NCBI GenBank assembly: GCA_002914805.1
Contig: JXTB01000394.1
Coordinates: forward strand, 265,639-329,638
From: Parasponia andersonii
Lineage: Eukaryota; Streptophyta; Magnoliopsida; Rosales; Cannabaceae
Direction: 5' to 3'
DNA length: 64,000 nt
Shown here piece after piece: positions 25,001-36,576 of this stretch. A model generated the notes under the pieces. It was not told where the DNA came from. It made no database searches and was given only the letters and a program-made list of their open reading frames with translations. A program made the position numbers and the translations under genes. Each line of letters opens with the position of its first letter. Within the stretch, counting starts at the first letter, position 1.

Positions 25001-27293
25001 GGCATATTTTCCAGCTTCCTGGATGATATCAGAACACTTTTCTTTCATAAAGGTTCTGCAGATTTCCAGAGGTGTTATTCCATGTTCACCATGCACAGGA
25101 ACAGATGCAGTATCAGGTTCTCCATCTGAATCTTTATGGTCAACTTTTGTGGTGACTTTGTAATGCTCTCTTAAAACATTTTTCTCCGCAGATGGAAGCC
25201 CAGCAACTACTTCATTAAGTTTATCCCCTGATTTTTTCCCTTTTTTCCACTTCCTTCTTCCAGAACTGTTCTTCATCAGATGGCCATCATCCACAGGCTT
25301 GGCAGTTGAACCATCTAAGGTATCATTTTCAATCTTCTTCTTGTCCCCTAAATGGTGCTGCGATAAAACTTCTGGCTTAGAGATCTCTTTAACAGAATCG
25401 GTATTTTCTTCTTGTAAACATTCAGTCTTGTGTTTTCTTTTAGCAACTTGTTCAGATTGTGAAGCTTCTTCCACTAACATGTTGGATTCCTCAGGAATGT
25501 CGCCCTTAGATGATGCTGACTGGTGCTGAGATATAATTTTTGGGTCAGAGGCCAATTTAACAATAGCAGTACTTTCTTCTTGTAAATGTTTAGTCTTGCG
25601 TTTTCGTTTTGCAACTCGATCAGATTGCGAAGCGTCTTCAACTAACATGTTGCTCTGCTCAAGAATGTCAGGCTTAGATGTTGCCGAATGGTGCTGAGAT
25701 ACACTTTCTGGCTTAGAGGTCTCTTTAACAAAATCAATATTTTCTTGTTGTACATGCTCAGTCTTGCTTTTTCTATTTGCAACTTGATCAGATTGCGAAG
25801 CTTCTTCAACTAACATGTTACTCTGCTCAAGAATGTCAGGCTTAGATGTTGCTGAATGGTGCCGAGACACACTTTCTGGCTTAGAGGTCTCTTTAACAGA
25901 ATCAATATTTTCTTCTTGTACATGCACAGTCTTGCCTTTTCTATTTGCAACTTGATCAGACTGTGAAGCTTCTTCGACAAACGCGTTGCACTGCTCAAGA
26001 ATGTCGCCCTTAGATACATCACCTTTGGTGCTGAGATATAATTTCTGAGAAACAATTTCGGGCCCAGAGGTCCCTTTACCAGAACCAATATTTTTTTCTT
26101 GTAAATGTTCAACCTTGCGTTTTCCTTTTGCAACTTGATCAGATTGTGAAGCTTCTTCAACGAACATGTTGTGCCACTCAAGAATCGCATGCTTAGATGC
26201 ATCACAGTTGCACTCGACGTGTAGCTGGGGAACTTCACCTTTCTTATTAGGATCACTAGGCCCTTGTTCATGAGTACCATTGAAAGGAAGATCAACCCCA
26301 TCAGCTGAAGTATTCGAGATGATACCAAAGCAAGTGAATAAGTTGTCAGAATCAGGATTGTGGGCAAGCTGTTTTTCGTCACTTTTCTCTACTCTAGATG
26401 CATCAACACTAAGAAACCAGTTCTTCTTGGCCCAATCAAAAGCATCATTTACAGTCATACAATCTGGTAGGTGATAGAGGCGGCTTTTACGCTTTACCTG
26501 CCAATTATACAAAACATCATTACTAGACTGTTAAACTGCAAAACAAAGAAATGGCAAACAGCCACACTGCGCATGACGGAGAAACTTACCTTTAGAGCAT
26601 GAACCACTATTTGCCCAATATTAGTGAAGCACAATGCATGTTCTTTCTCTATTTTCTCTGCCCATAAGCAGCAGAGATGTCATTCGTGATAGCCACAAAT
26701 TTAACAATTGCTTCGTCAAAAGTAGAAAAATATGACACTATGGAAGAATGAAGCACCATGGCAAATTTTGCTCAAAACCGAATTATAAGGCAACCACTTA
26801 AGAGCAAATTAGCCACGCAGGTTTCAACCATTTAAGCTTCTTATAATGGTAAGTAAACACTATACATGTGCCACTTGAGGCGAGCCTCAAGTGGTTGGGT
26901 GAGAGTGGTCCGGGTTTAAGTCCTTGTGAATGTATGTTATTATAATAATTAAAAAAAAAAAAGTAATACAAACCCACCAAAGAATCATGTTAAATCTAAT
27001 GGGTCCTAACAATAATGCTGACCGCTAAACGAGCATTTCATCAATACCCAGCTCGTTTAACTTCATATAAAGAATAAAAACATCACTATTTTGAGTCTTT
27101 AGTACCCCAAATCCGAGAAAATAAGAGGGCAAAGGGGAATAAGGAATAATGTACTTTTGAGATCGGAAACGGTGTCGAGGTGGGAGACGACCATGGCGAG
27201 GTGAGTGTCGAGGCTGGTGTCTACGAACACGGTGTGCTTAGCGGCCGCGGCGGCGACGTCGGAATCGGAGGCGGCGCTCAGTATAAGCGCCAT
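22026..27293 (-). CDS. Large Lys/Ser/Glu-rich repeat protein with ubiquitin-like N-terminus, probably nuclear (six exons)
   Basis: Minus-strand exons placed from GT-AG signals and phase: 27155-27293, 26590-26657, 24988-26497, 22562-24850, 22257-22311 and 22026-22170. They join in frame to 4206 bases, 1401 residues. Residues 1-95 (HTVFVDTSLDTHLAMVV, DTVSDLKKKI, VKRKSRLYHLPDCM) look like a ubiquitin-like fold, with the TVSDLKKKI helix as in ubiquitin-like proteins. Residues about 175-440 are five repeats of about 56 residues, each with an EEASQSDQVA-type core followed by a basic block. Residues about 835-1150 hold two repeats of about 159 residues. An acidic stretch SSEDEEVDDASDASN lies near residue 1295, and the C-terminus, ending FVPDSQAN, is compact. 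Composition and KRKRK-type clusters suggest a disordered nuclear or nucleolar protein. I cannot assign a function. A single ambiguous base at 27321 lies in the presumed 5' UTR. Confidence 0.82.
23110..24062 (-). repeat. Two coding repeats of about 477 bp in exon 4
   Basis: The copies (about 23110-23585 and 23586-24062) encode matching blocks such as KLDHSHKVRPVKANLTDY / ALDHIHKARPVKANLTDY, GNADEANNQIE and ASSGVDKMTK. The offset measured at one shared phrase is 477 bp, a multiple of three, so the duplication kept the frame. Confidence 0.85.
25390..26220 (-). repeat. Five 168-bp coding repeats in exon 3
   Basis: The phrase CAACTTG(A/T)TCAGA(T/C)TG(C/T)GAAGC recurs at about 25444, 25611, 25781, 25948 and 26130. 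Spacing is 168 bp except for the last gap of about 182 bp. Each unit encodes about 56 residues, and the spacing keeps the frame. Units differ by substitutions, so the array is not brand new, but DNA-level similarity is still obvious. Confidence 0.85.
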
Positions 27294-27655
27294 AGATTTT
27301 GGGGGGCAAAAGAAGAGATGNGACCGGGACAGTGTACCCTCTGCCTGCTCCGCGGCTTTTGGTGCGTACTCGTCTCCCGCTGCTCGATGGTCTCATTCCT
27401 CGATCAAACTTTTAAGCTCACAATACAACTCTCTCCACCCGAACCGACCTCATTGTTTCTGGTTTTGGGTCCTGACCCGAGACCGTATTCGCTTTTGTGG
27501 GTTGGACTTGGATCAGAAAGTCCACAACCTAAAATCTGGTCCAACGTCTAACTAGTCCGAAGTCAATTCGACTAGTATCATTTTCGCAACTAATAATTAA
27601 ACAACAGTTTCCTATATTCGTACAGACTTAAACTTCGTGCGGTTTCTCTCTTGGA

Positions 27656-28136
27656 TAAATGACCATATTAATTATTGAATTATGGAAATAATCTCATTTT
27701 GGTCTTTAAACTTTAAATTGTGTCATATCTATCCTTAAGATATTAAAAATATTTCATTTTAGTCATTTTACTATACATTTTGCATTTCTCATTTTGTATA
27801 GATGGTTTTAAATAAAATATCACATTTGGACAATTCTACGTTGCGCTATTGTTTAGTATACAACTAAATTTTGTACAACCAATCATTTTTTAAATTACTT
27901 TAACTCATGTTCTAATCTCTTTATAGTAATTAACTATACTTTTAGATAAAAAAGAAATAAGTACAACAGAATAACAAATATATCTCATGTACTCTGTTTA
28001 GAATAAAATGAAATATATCACAAAAAGACTAGAATGAAAGTTTTTTTAATAGTTTAATAACTATAATGAAGTAATTTAAAATTTAAGAACCAAAGAGAGA
28101 TTTTTTTCATAATTTAGGGATCAATAAAGCCATTTA
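27656..28136. mobile_element. MITE with terminal inverted repeats of about 63 bp
   Basis: The left end (27656-27718) and the right end (28073-28136, read in reverse) match over about 63 bp at roughly three quarters of positions. Shared phrases include AATTATG(G/A)AA(A/T)A, ATCTC and TTTGGT(C/T)(T/C)TTAAA. The middle is AT-rich and non-coding. Long inverted repeats and small size suggest a Mutator-type or similar MITE. It lies 0.36 kb upstream of the large gene's start codon. Confidence 0.6.
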
Positions 28137-28714
28137 TTTTTTTCGAGTCATAATTGGTCCCCTTACTCAATATTTTAGGTTAACGATTGGATTTGAGATT
28201 AAGGGAGTAAAAGACTATTTTATTTAGAAATTTTCGTCTAACTAATGTTACAAATGTATATATTTTTATTTTTATGGGCTTGGTTCAAGTTTCCTGTTTT
28301 CGCGGTTGGTTAGGTTACTCAAAATCTTCCTATTTTATAGAGATAATTTGATATGCACACCGTACAAGTAGGAAGAATAGAAAGAGCATTTGTTTTGGTT
28401 ACTTATTATAGGAGAGAGCTGGAGGGAAAGGACATTATCCACCCAAGGGCTACTCCTTAGAGAAAGGCAAAAACTAGAAAAAGAAAAGTTGATTGCTTGT
28501 AACAAGGCTTAATTTATAATCAAAATCATAAAACATCAAAAGGAAATAAAGTCTGAATTATCAGAATTACAATCAGCGTTCTCAAGTTTAACCAACAAAA
28601 GAAACTGCCTTTCCTATCCAATCTTTGAAACGAAGCATTATAACAACGGCATGATCTCCATTATTATGCGCACCGCTAAGCTGTCCAACTACTTCGATGA
28701 CACGTAGAATCTTT
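28137..28714. other. Spacer and presumed KCR-A 3' UTR
   Basis: No gene is recognised. The right part (about 28530-28714) should be the 3' UTR of the minus-strand KCR gene that follows. Confidence 0.5.
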
Positions 28715-30688
28715 CTAATCCGTTTTCCGGGAATCTTTCAGTTGCCCCCTCTTTCGGATCCCAAGGCAAAACCGCAGACGCCATGCATCAATGGCGGATT
28801 CTGGCAATGAAAGTGCCAAACCCCACAGAAGGGAATGGGGCCAGTAAGGTGTGCAACGAGGTTCATAGCCTATCCAGCGCATGGCTGCTTGAGCATAGCC
28901 ATCAGTCGATGGAACGAAGAAGGAAGATCTCCTGATTGATGCCATCTTTGTTGCTACATATAATGGAACCTGCATGAAAGGAATTCTTAGTTTGACAAGA
29001 TAAACATAAGTCTAATCTAGTGGCAAGCTTTCAAACCTTGGTATTAACCCGACTATGAGATACTAGCATACAAAACTACAAGGCATATGGGCCTTTTTTG
29101 GCATATGAACAAAACACATGTAGCATAATCTAGTTGAAACTCCTTTTGTTGATAACGCATAGTATTCGTATTAACGTCTGAGGCTTGGACAAGTTTAGTT
29201 CTATAGTAAATTATGAGGCCAGGCAGGAAAAGTGATGCATAAAACTCTCAAGTGGGTTAGCTATGCAAAATGCTTTACCGCATTGCCCTGATTGGGTCAT
29301 TAATTGGTACCAATGTCCATCCACCATCCTTATTGGTGATGTTACTGATTATCCATTCTCTACCTTGAAACAGAAATCTTATCCTATTAATGGATACTTT
29401 GAACTATCATGTTTAGCATATGATACTCACTGCGTTTAAAGCAGGCCAAAGTTTGTATACAGTGGCCAATCCCTACCCGAGTTCTAACATGACACATAAA
29501 GTTGCTCAGTTAGTGACTTGGCCAAGAGTTGGCTTACATGCCAGAGACTCATGCTTAATAGTAAATAGTCACACCATATAGAAAATTTTCATATTTTCTT
29601 TCCAACAACCTGGAAAGAACCAAAATGCTTTTCCAATTTCAGCTAAAAGGAAAGATAAAAACAATATAAGATATTATGATGGTCCACAAAGAAAGTTGAA
29701 CAGCTATGGCATTGGGATATCGATTATTTACAGTTTTTGTCAACAAAATCAAACCAGGGCATTTCATATTTCAGATATTCACAATCTATTATCTTTTCAA
29801 GAAGAAAAAGGAAAAGAATAAAACTCAAGTGATCCGATCAATAAAGCAAATATGACTGATAGACATAAACATTACCTGACACTGAACATCGATACCACTG
29901 TTCTTGTACTCAACATAGAGACACCTCGAGAACTGATCAATATATCTGAATCAAAAGTAAAAGCAGCCGAAATAAACAAACATGTATAGATCTCAGAAAA
30001 TAAGATACACACACACATATATATATATATATATTCACACATATACTTACGCTTTTGTGGCAGCATAAACAGCATAGAGAGGATCACAAGGAATGACAAT
30101 AGCAGCACCAGAACCAATATTGACAATAGCACCTCGCTTCCTCTGTAGCATTCCTGGAAGAACAGCCTGAGTGACCTTAGTGGTGCCTTCAACATTGACC
30201 TTAATCAAATTCTTCAAAAGCTCCTCATCCAACTCATGGAAGAATCTAGCATAAGGGTACGATATGCCAACATTGTTAATCAAAACCCCAACATCTAACC
30301 CTTCAATGACCTCCCGAATCCTCTGAACGCCCTCGTCAAGGTCGCCACTGAAATCAACAACGACGGTTTTTATCTGGGTCTTACCGAATTTGGCCTGAAT
30401 CGAATCCGAAACTTCCTTGAGCTTATCCGGGTTTCGACCCACCAGGACCAAGTTAAGCCCTTTACGAGCCAATTGAAAGGCAAACCCCTTTCCAATACCA
30501 TCAGTAGGACCAGTAACGAGTGCCCAAGAGCCGTACTTCTTGAGATTCTTGGCGGGTCTGAGAAAATTGACGTAGACCCATTTAAGGAAAGCGATAGAGA
30601 ATTTCAGAACCGAGAGAGAACCAGCTGTGAAGAGAAGCAAAACCCAGAAAGGCTGAGCCTTGAGATTGGCCACGAAGCTGAGCACCAT
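28715..30688 (-). CDS. KCR1: Very-long-chain 3-ketoacyl-CoA reductase, intact copy A
   Basis: Minus-strand exons: 30051-30688, 29876-29945 and 28715-28969 (introns of 105 and 906 bp), giving 320 residues. The protein is an SDR-family reductase. An N-terminal hydrophobic segment (residues about 12-35) anchors it in the ER membrane. TGPTDGIGK is the NADPH-binding motif, followed by LINNVG, the catalytic Ser region NIGSGAA, and YAATKAY supplying the catalytic Tyr and Lys across the exon 1/2 junction. The C-terminus ends in a basic tail ([12 protein letters not shown]). KCR carries out the first reduction in the fatty acid elongase cycle, working with KCS, HCD and ECR to make very-long-chain fatty acids for waxes, sphingolipids and storage lipids. 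Length and motifs match Arabidopsis KCR1. This looks like the conserved housekeeping copy. Confidence 0.95.
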
Positions 30689-30715
30689 GGCTGCTTCTTT
30701 TGGGTTTGGATCTGA

Positions 30716-32690
30716 ATAAGAAAATGGATTTGTACGGAGAGGCTGTGAATGTGAAGTGACCCAGATGAGGAAAAGGGATGGATTTAGAGGAGAGACGGAG
30801 TTAACGAGAGGAAGAGGGGAGGCCCACCATTGACGGAGTAGAGAGGGTTAGGAAGAAAGAAACTGAGATGGGGTTTAGATTTATGGAAGCCTACAATGAG
30901 AAAGAGAGTAGAGTTGGGTGAAGTAGATGAGCGGAAAACCACCACATTTAACTAAGAACAACGACACTCATAACTGAACATGGGAACTGTATAATCGAAA
31001 ACAATTAAATTATATATATATATATATTTATATATATTAAATAAGCTCTGTTTTTCCTCTGCCAACGGTGCAAGGGTTCTGTTTTCTCCATTAATTTAGA
31101 TTGACTGAATTAATTTTAAAAATAAAACTCTTTGATTATTTTTTTTTCTTTTGTTTTGATAAAGAAAATTAAGAGAGAAATATAAACATATAATAAAAGT
31201 CATCCATTTTTTTAAATTAAAAAAAAAAAATTAGGCGCCATATTTTTCACTTTGTCTCGATTTCGGTATTATATGAATAACCGTTTGTCATAGTTTTTAA
31301 CTTTTTTGGAATAAAAATTTGGAAAAGTCTTCCAAACAAAAAAATGGTGATAGGGTCACACTTCTTTGAATAAATCTCATTAATAAAAAACATCTTCTTA
31401 CAATTTATCCAAACTCTCAAAATAAATTTTAGATCCTAAAAGAATCTTTGAAAGTTAGGATCAACCAAGCTTAAAATGAAATTGAAAATGAAATTGATCA
31501 TGTAACAAATTTAGTTAAAAGAATAGTACTAAAGATTTTACTTTTTATATTATCTTCAAGTGATACGTGAATGTTCGTGACAATTGATGAATGTTATTAA
31601 ATTTATTTATAGTGAGTTCTAATTCGTTAATTGAAAGACGACACTTTACTTTACTACATAAATGTTGAATGAAAAAGATGAGATAAGAAGTTGAATTAAA
31701 AAGATGAGATAAAAAATGAGATAATTAGCATTGGATCAATTTCGTGTTAACCCAATACAATACAAAAATGAGATATTTATTGATATTTTAAGATTTTAAA
31801 TTTATTTCACTATATTTTAAACATGTTTAGATATGTTTATTTGACTTATTTAATCTATAATATTGTTTTTTATAAGATTTAATCTATAATAATGTTAAAT
31901 TTGAATAATCATATTAACAGAGTCATAATCATATACAAGATATGACACATGTTGTGCCACGTTAAGCTTATATTTACAAAATAAAATTTCTAATTTTATT
32001 CATTTGCCAATTTTGAAAATTACAAATTTATAAAAACAAATTTTAAGTAGTTTCATGTGATAACATAGAGTAGCTTAATTGTTGCATTGTTCAAATTTCT
32101 ACCATGCATTGTAGCATTAGAAGCTTTTTTTTGTATTGTAACATTATTTATTCTCGTACTTTATCACTTTTCAATTAACTGAAAAGGAAAAGCTTGTTGT
32201 CATTTACGATGTTGCAACATTATTGTCTGTATTTATTGACAGTAATTATTGATTGATGTTGCAACATCATCGTAATATTTGACCAGATATTTTTGAATGT
32301 GTTTTTATGAATTTTATAGTTGTCATATGATTGAATATATGTTCAATTAGTTGTGTTTTAATCAGAAATATCAATGGTTAATATTTGCCTTATAGGAAAA
32401 TTATATTCTCATATTTCTTTCTTATTTAGCTTGTTTTAATGAAAATTGATTATTGATTATTTAATATTTCTAGAAATAATCAATTTTGATTTTAGTCAAT
32501 CAGATTTTTTTTATTAGACTAATTCTATCTGATTATTTTGACAGCTTACATTTTTATGGAAACTACCTTATAGTATAAAAGTATAAAACTTATCTCTTAA
32601 GTTGTCGTTTCCTTATTTATTCTTAGCTAATTATTATTGTGTATAAACACTTTTTATTTGTTTGATTTATGTAAGAAACAGAATTTTTAT
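30716..32690. other. KCR-A upstream region and AT-rich spacer
   Basis: 30689-30950 is the likely 5' UTR and promoter of KCR-A, purine-rich on the plus strand. A TA microsatellite lies near 31012-31037. Beyond that the DNA is AT-rich without genes. Near 32205 and 32254 the palindromic phrase GATGTTGCAACAT occurs twice, and related forms recur in the copia-like region that follows. Confidence 0.5.
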
Positions 32691-32699
32691 TTCAGGTAA

Positions 32700-33240
32700 T
32701 AAATTAACATTTTTTTTAGAAAGGTTACAAATCTGGGTATTTAGACAGGTTCGATGTTGTAACATCACTGTGTAAAATCAGCAATAATTTCAAATCAGTC
32801 TAGGTTAGAGTCCTAGGTGTACCATGTATGTTTGAGATTTCCATTAGAGCAATACTTAGTTAATCTGTCTACAATTTATTTTGTAAGACTATGAGGGATT
32901 CTTAGTCATGAGAGTGCTTCAGGAGAAGGCAGATTCCGTAAAATTTAAAGGGAGTTCAGACGGAAAGAATCACATCAAGTCGAGGGGATCTCGCTAGACA
33001 TATTAGTAAAGGAGTACTGGCATGTTGCAATATTTAAAAGAGGGAGTCTTTTAAATTTGATTGGTGTTTGTACTCACACTATTCTTTACTAATAAATTTA
33101 TTTCTCTAGGCGTGGCCTCTTGGATGTAGACTATCAGGAGATAGTTGAACTAAGTAAAAATATTGTATGTCAAATTTTTACTTTTCAGTGTTATAACATC
33201 CATATCATAATTTTCTGCATATTAACTTTTCATAATTAAT
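32700..33240 (+). mobile_element. Probable copia-type LTR fragment
   Basis: The stretch has the texture of a copia U3-R-U5. It has a GAGGGAGTCTTTTAAATTTG block, then a stretch around CTCTAGGCGTGGCCTCTTGG followed by AGTTGAACTAAGTAAAAAT, the kind of U5 sequence seen in many plant copia LTRs. It lies just before a gag remnant. The borders, a primer-binding site and a matching second LTR are not visible, and it does not resemble the LTR at 39791-40217. Confidence 0.35.
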
Positions 33241-33559
33241 CAGATTGTTAATTATATTCGGTAAGAATATAAGAAACAGTCATAATAGACAGTGTCTTTC
33301 GAATATTGTGAAATTGATCAAGAAGGGTTTTAAGACAAGAAACCGTGGCAAAAGCTGCACAAAACGCTAAAATAAAGAGCACTGTTAGATTTGAAAACCT
33401 GCATTTTCTAAAATTGAAAACATGAAAGTGCATAATTCTCGAACTACTAAACATTCATCTATTTGTTGTATGTCATGCTAATATATCTTATTTTTGTATG
33501 ATTAGTTTAAGACATGTTTTAATGTGAACTGTTATTTTCTGTTTTTGTTATCTATTTAG

Positions 33560-34312
33560 ATTCTGCTTCAAATATATCTGCTAATTTGAATTTAATTCTT
33601 GTGCTTAAAGACATAAACTTTAAGAAGAGGAAAGAGCATGTTATGATTGTACTCAGTTACATGGATCTAGACTTTACACCCAGGAAAGAATAACCTGCTG
33701 CTCTTACAGATGAAAGTTCTGCTTTGGCTGTTAAGAACTTTGAGTAGTGGGAACGTTCTAATTGCATGAGTCTCGTGATCATAAAATATTCCACACTTGA
33801 GACTATTAAAGGCACTATGCCAAAGGTTGATAATGCTAAGGCGTTCCTTGACACAATTGTGAAACGTTTTGAAAATGAGTGAAAAAGTAGAAACAAGTAC
33901 CATGTTGAACAATTTCTTTGCTATGCATTCTAAAGGTAAAAGGAGCATCAGGGAGTATATCATAGAGATATCTAATCTGGTTCCAAATGCTCCAAATCTA
34001 AAAGTACTTAAGTTAGAACTGTCGGATAACTTGCTCGTACAATTAGTTCAACTCTTTCTTCTACCACAATTTAGTCAATTTAAAGTAAGTTACGATACCT
34101 AGAAAGAAAAATGGGTCCTTAATGAGCTCATATCTCAGTGTGCAAGAAGAGTATAGATTGAAACGAGATAAGACAGAGATTGTTCACCTAATGACAATCT
34201 CTCGATATAAGAAAAGGAAAAGGACTAAGGATAAAGGAGCTGCATCTGGGACTTCACAAAATAAAGAGCAAAAAAAAAAAAAAAACAAAATGATGAATCA
34301 TATAGGATGATA
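33560..34312 (+). pseudogene. copia gag remnant
   Basis: Pieces in several frames give a gag (UBN2-type) protein: LVLKDINFKKRKEH, ALAVKNFEWERSN (through a stop), then KYSTLETIKG, AKAFLDTIVKRFE, GKRSIREYIIEISNLVPN and LKLELSDNLLVQL, ending in a lysine-rich stretch. This order matches the gag of Ty1/copia elements. Stops and frameshifts near 33748 and 33882 break it. Confidence 0.7.
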
Positions 34313-34461
34313 ATGAACAAAGATTAGGTGCAACTAAATAGATAACTATATCTAGACTTAAGAAATAATTTGTAGTACTTTAAAAATAAGTACTAGGATA
34401 ATGATTTAGTAAATTTCTCTCTTTTTTTTAAAAAAAAATATGTAGAGCTACGGATGATTAT

Positions 34462-35088
34462 ATGCAAGGAGCTTGGAATTTTGTAAAGACAGTAGAAAAA
34501 AATTTAGGTTATCTAGAGAGGTTATTATGTCCTTGTAAAGAATGTCGTAATTTGAGTCACCAATATGTAAATGTTGTTTATGAGCACTTGGTCATTAAGG
34601 AAATGAATCCTAGATATACAAATTGGTTCCACTATGGAGAGGAGGCAAATTCTAATGAAAACATTGAGGAAGTGAACTTAGGTGATACGTATAAATTGTT
34701 TAGGGTTGCATATGAGTATGAAGAAGATTTCTCCCAACGTTCTGAAGAAAATACTCATGAGAAGTTTGCAGAAGAGTTGGAGGATGCCGAAACTCCTTTA
34801 TTTCCTAGTTGTACAAAATACACAAAATTGTCGGCCATGATTGCTCTATACAAATTGAATACTGTATATGGTTGGTCAGATAAAAGTTTTGATGGCTTAT
34901 TAGAGCTTTTACATGACATGTTACCCACTCCCAATGTGATTATTAAGTCTATGTACAAAGTTAGAAAGTTTCTAAAAACATTTGACTTAGGATACTATAA
35001 GATCCATGCCTGTGTAAATGATTGCTGCTTATTTAGGAAAGAAAATGAGATCTTAGAGAATTGTCCTAAGTGTGGTGTATCAAGATAG
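34462..35088 (+). pseudogene. CACTA TNP2-type transposase, N-terminal part
   Basis: A 208-residue open frame. Residues 1-60 fit the transposase-associated domain (LLCPCKECRN, then VVYEHLVIKEMNPRYTNWFH). Residues about 115-208 fit the start of the TNP2 domain, with KLSAMIALYKLNTVYGWSDK, LLELLHDMLP, YYKIHACVNDCCLFRKE and a final CPKCGVSR. TNP2 binds CACTA ends and catalyses transposition. The catalytic core that should follow is missing, so this is a truncated gene. The frame is otherwise clean. Confidence 0.85.
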
Positions 35089-35252
35089 AAGGAAGACAAA
35101 CATACAAAGAAGTTTTATGGAAGTCCGTCCAGGTACAATATAAATATGTATTTATATGTGTGAATTTAGTATATACATATGTGTGTGTGAGAGTTTGTAA
35201 CATTGTTTAGACTTTTTCATTACTGATAATTACATTTTATTTATAAATATAG

Positions 35253-35860
35253 GTGAGATACAAACTGGATAGGTCATGGAAAAAAGATTATGTATTTAAG
35301 ACAATGGGAGCACTTTGGAGAGCATCAAAATCAAGACTGGTCAAAGATATCAAAGAAGCAAAAAATGATGAAGAAATAATGAAGCTTAAGCCAGATAACA
35401 TCAAGTCAATTACTGAATGGAAAGCTTTTGTGAGGGAGAAAACAAGCATTGTATTTCAGGTTCACCGGTTATTTCTTATCTAAGATTTGAAACAACTTAA
35501 TTGAATGCGTTTGAAATACATGTCTTATTATATTTACTTTTTAAATAAGGAAAAAAGTGCCAAGTTTAGAGATCTAAGAAGGAGACAATTATCTCATACA
35601 ACTAGCCGCAAAGGATATGCTCGATTGATTGAGGATATGGTATGATTATAAGCATTATATTAGTTTTAATTGAAATATCACTGCTTTCGTCCTTTTAATG
35701 ACAATTATCTTTCATATTTAAAGGCTAGAAGTAGTAGAGGAAAATTAAAGTTATCTAGAGTTGATGTCTGGACAAAGGCACATAAGAAAAAGAGTAGTAT
35801 ACCTGTCACATTAGAAGTTAAAGAAGCTTTGGTATTAACTTTATTTCAACTTAATTTATA
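35253..35860 (+). pseudogene. CACTA Transposase_24 (Ptta/En/Spm-like) remnant
   Basis: Spaced frames give DRSWKKDYVFKTMGALWRA, then a lysine-rich helix, ITEWKAFVREKTSIVFQ, and, across short intron-like gaps, KFRDLRRRQLSHTTSRKGYA, RLIEDM and VDVWTKAHKK. This order, ending in the W-x-x-H/A-K type stretch, is that of the Transposase_24 protein encoded by many plant CACTA elements. The intervening AT-rich pieces with GT and AG borders may be real introns. Its continuation is lost in the assembly gap. Confidence 0.7.
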
Positions 35861-35989
35861 ATACCCGGATAGTTTGAAGCTGAAAGTTTCATTCTTAGTT
35901 TTGTTTTGCAACCAATTAAAGAAGAATCAAGAATTTTTTTGTCATGCTTATAAATGACATAACTAAGATGCCAAATAATGGTTTTATTG

Positions 35990-36438
35990 NNNNNNNNNNN
36001 NNNNNNNNNNNNNNNNNNNNNNNNNNNNNNNNNNNNNNNNNNNNNNNNNNNNNNNNNNNNNNNNNNNNNNNNNNNNNNNNNNNNNNNNNNNNNNNNNNNN
36101 NNNNNNNNNNNNNNNNNNNNNNNNNNNNNNNNNNNNNNNNNNNNNNNNNNNNNNNNNNNNNNNNNNNNNNNNNNNNNNNNNNNNNNNNNNNNNNNNNNNN
36201 NNNNNNNNNNNNNNNNNNNNNNNNNNNNNNNNNNNNNNNNNNNNNNNNNNNNNNNNNNNNNNNNNNNNNNNNNNNNNNNNNNNNNNNNNNNNNNNNNNNN
36301 NNNNNNNNNNNNNNNNNNNNNNNNNNNNNNNNNNNNNNNNNNNNNNNNNNNNNNNNNNNNNNNNNNNNNNNNNNNNNNNNNNNNNNNNNNNNNNNNNNNN
36401 NNNNNNNNNNNNNNNNNNNNNNNNNNNNNNNNNNNNNN
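35990..36438. other. Assembly gap of 449 N
   Basis: Undetermined bases inside the CACTA element. Reading frames across it are meaningless. Confidence 1.
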
Positions 36439-36504
36439 CTTTTGTCATTGATGAAATAAATAGTACTGAACATACTATATTCATGTTCTATATGTTGGAA
36501 ATGA

Positions 36505-36576
36505 GAGTATTAATTGATCGACTTCTACCTAAGGTATTAAGAGTATTAATTGATCGACTTCTACCTAAGGTATTAA
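36505..36576. repeat. 36-bp perfect tandem duplication
   Basis: A unit starting GAGTATTAATTGATCGACTT occurs twice, at 36505-36540 and 36541-36576, near the assembly gap. It may be real or an assembly artefact beside the gap. Confidence 0.85.

Noticed and set aside
25810..26382. Alternative 190-codon frame in exon 3 of the large gene
   Set aside because: It is a shifted reading of the 168-bp coding repeats. The other frame joins all neighbouring exons in phase and has the expected charged composition.
35916..36484. Open frames of 157-185 codons on both strands
   Set aside because: They consist almost wholly of the N gap and have no information.
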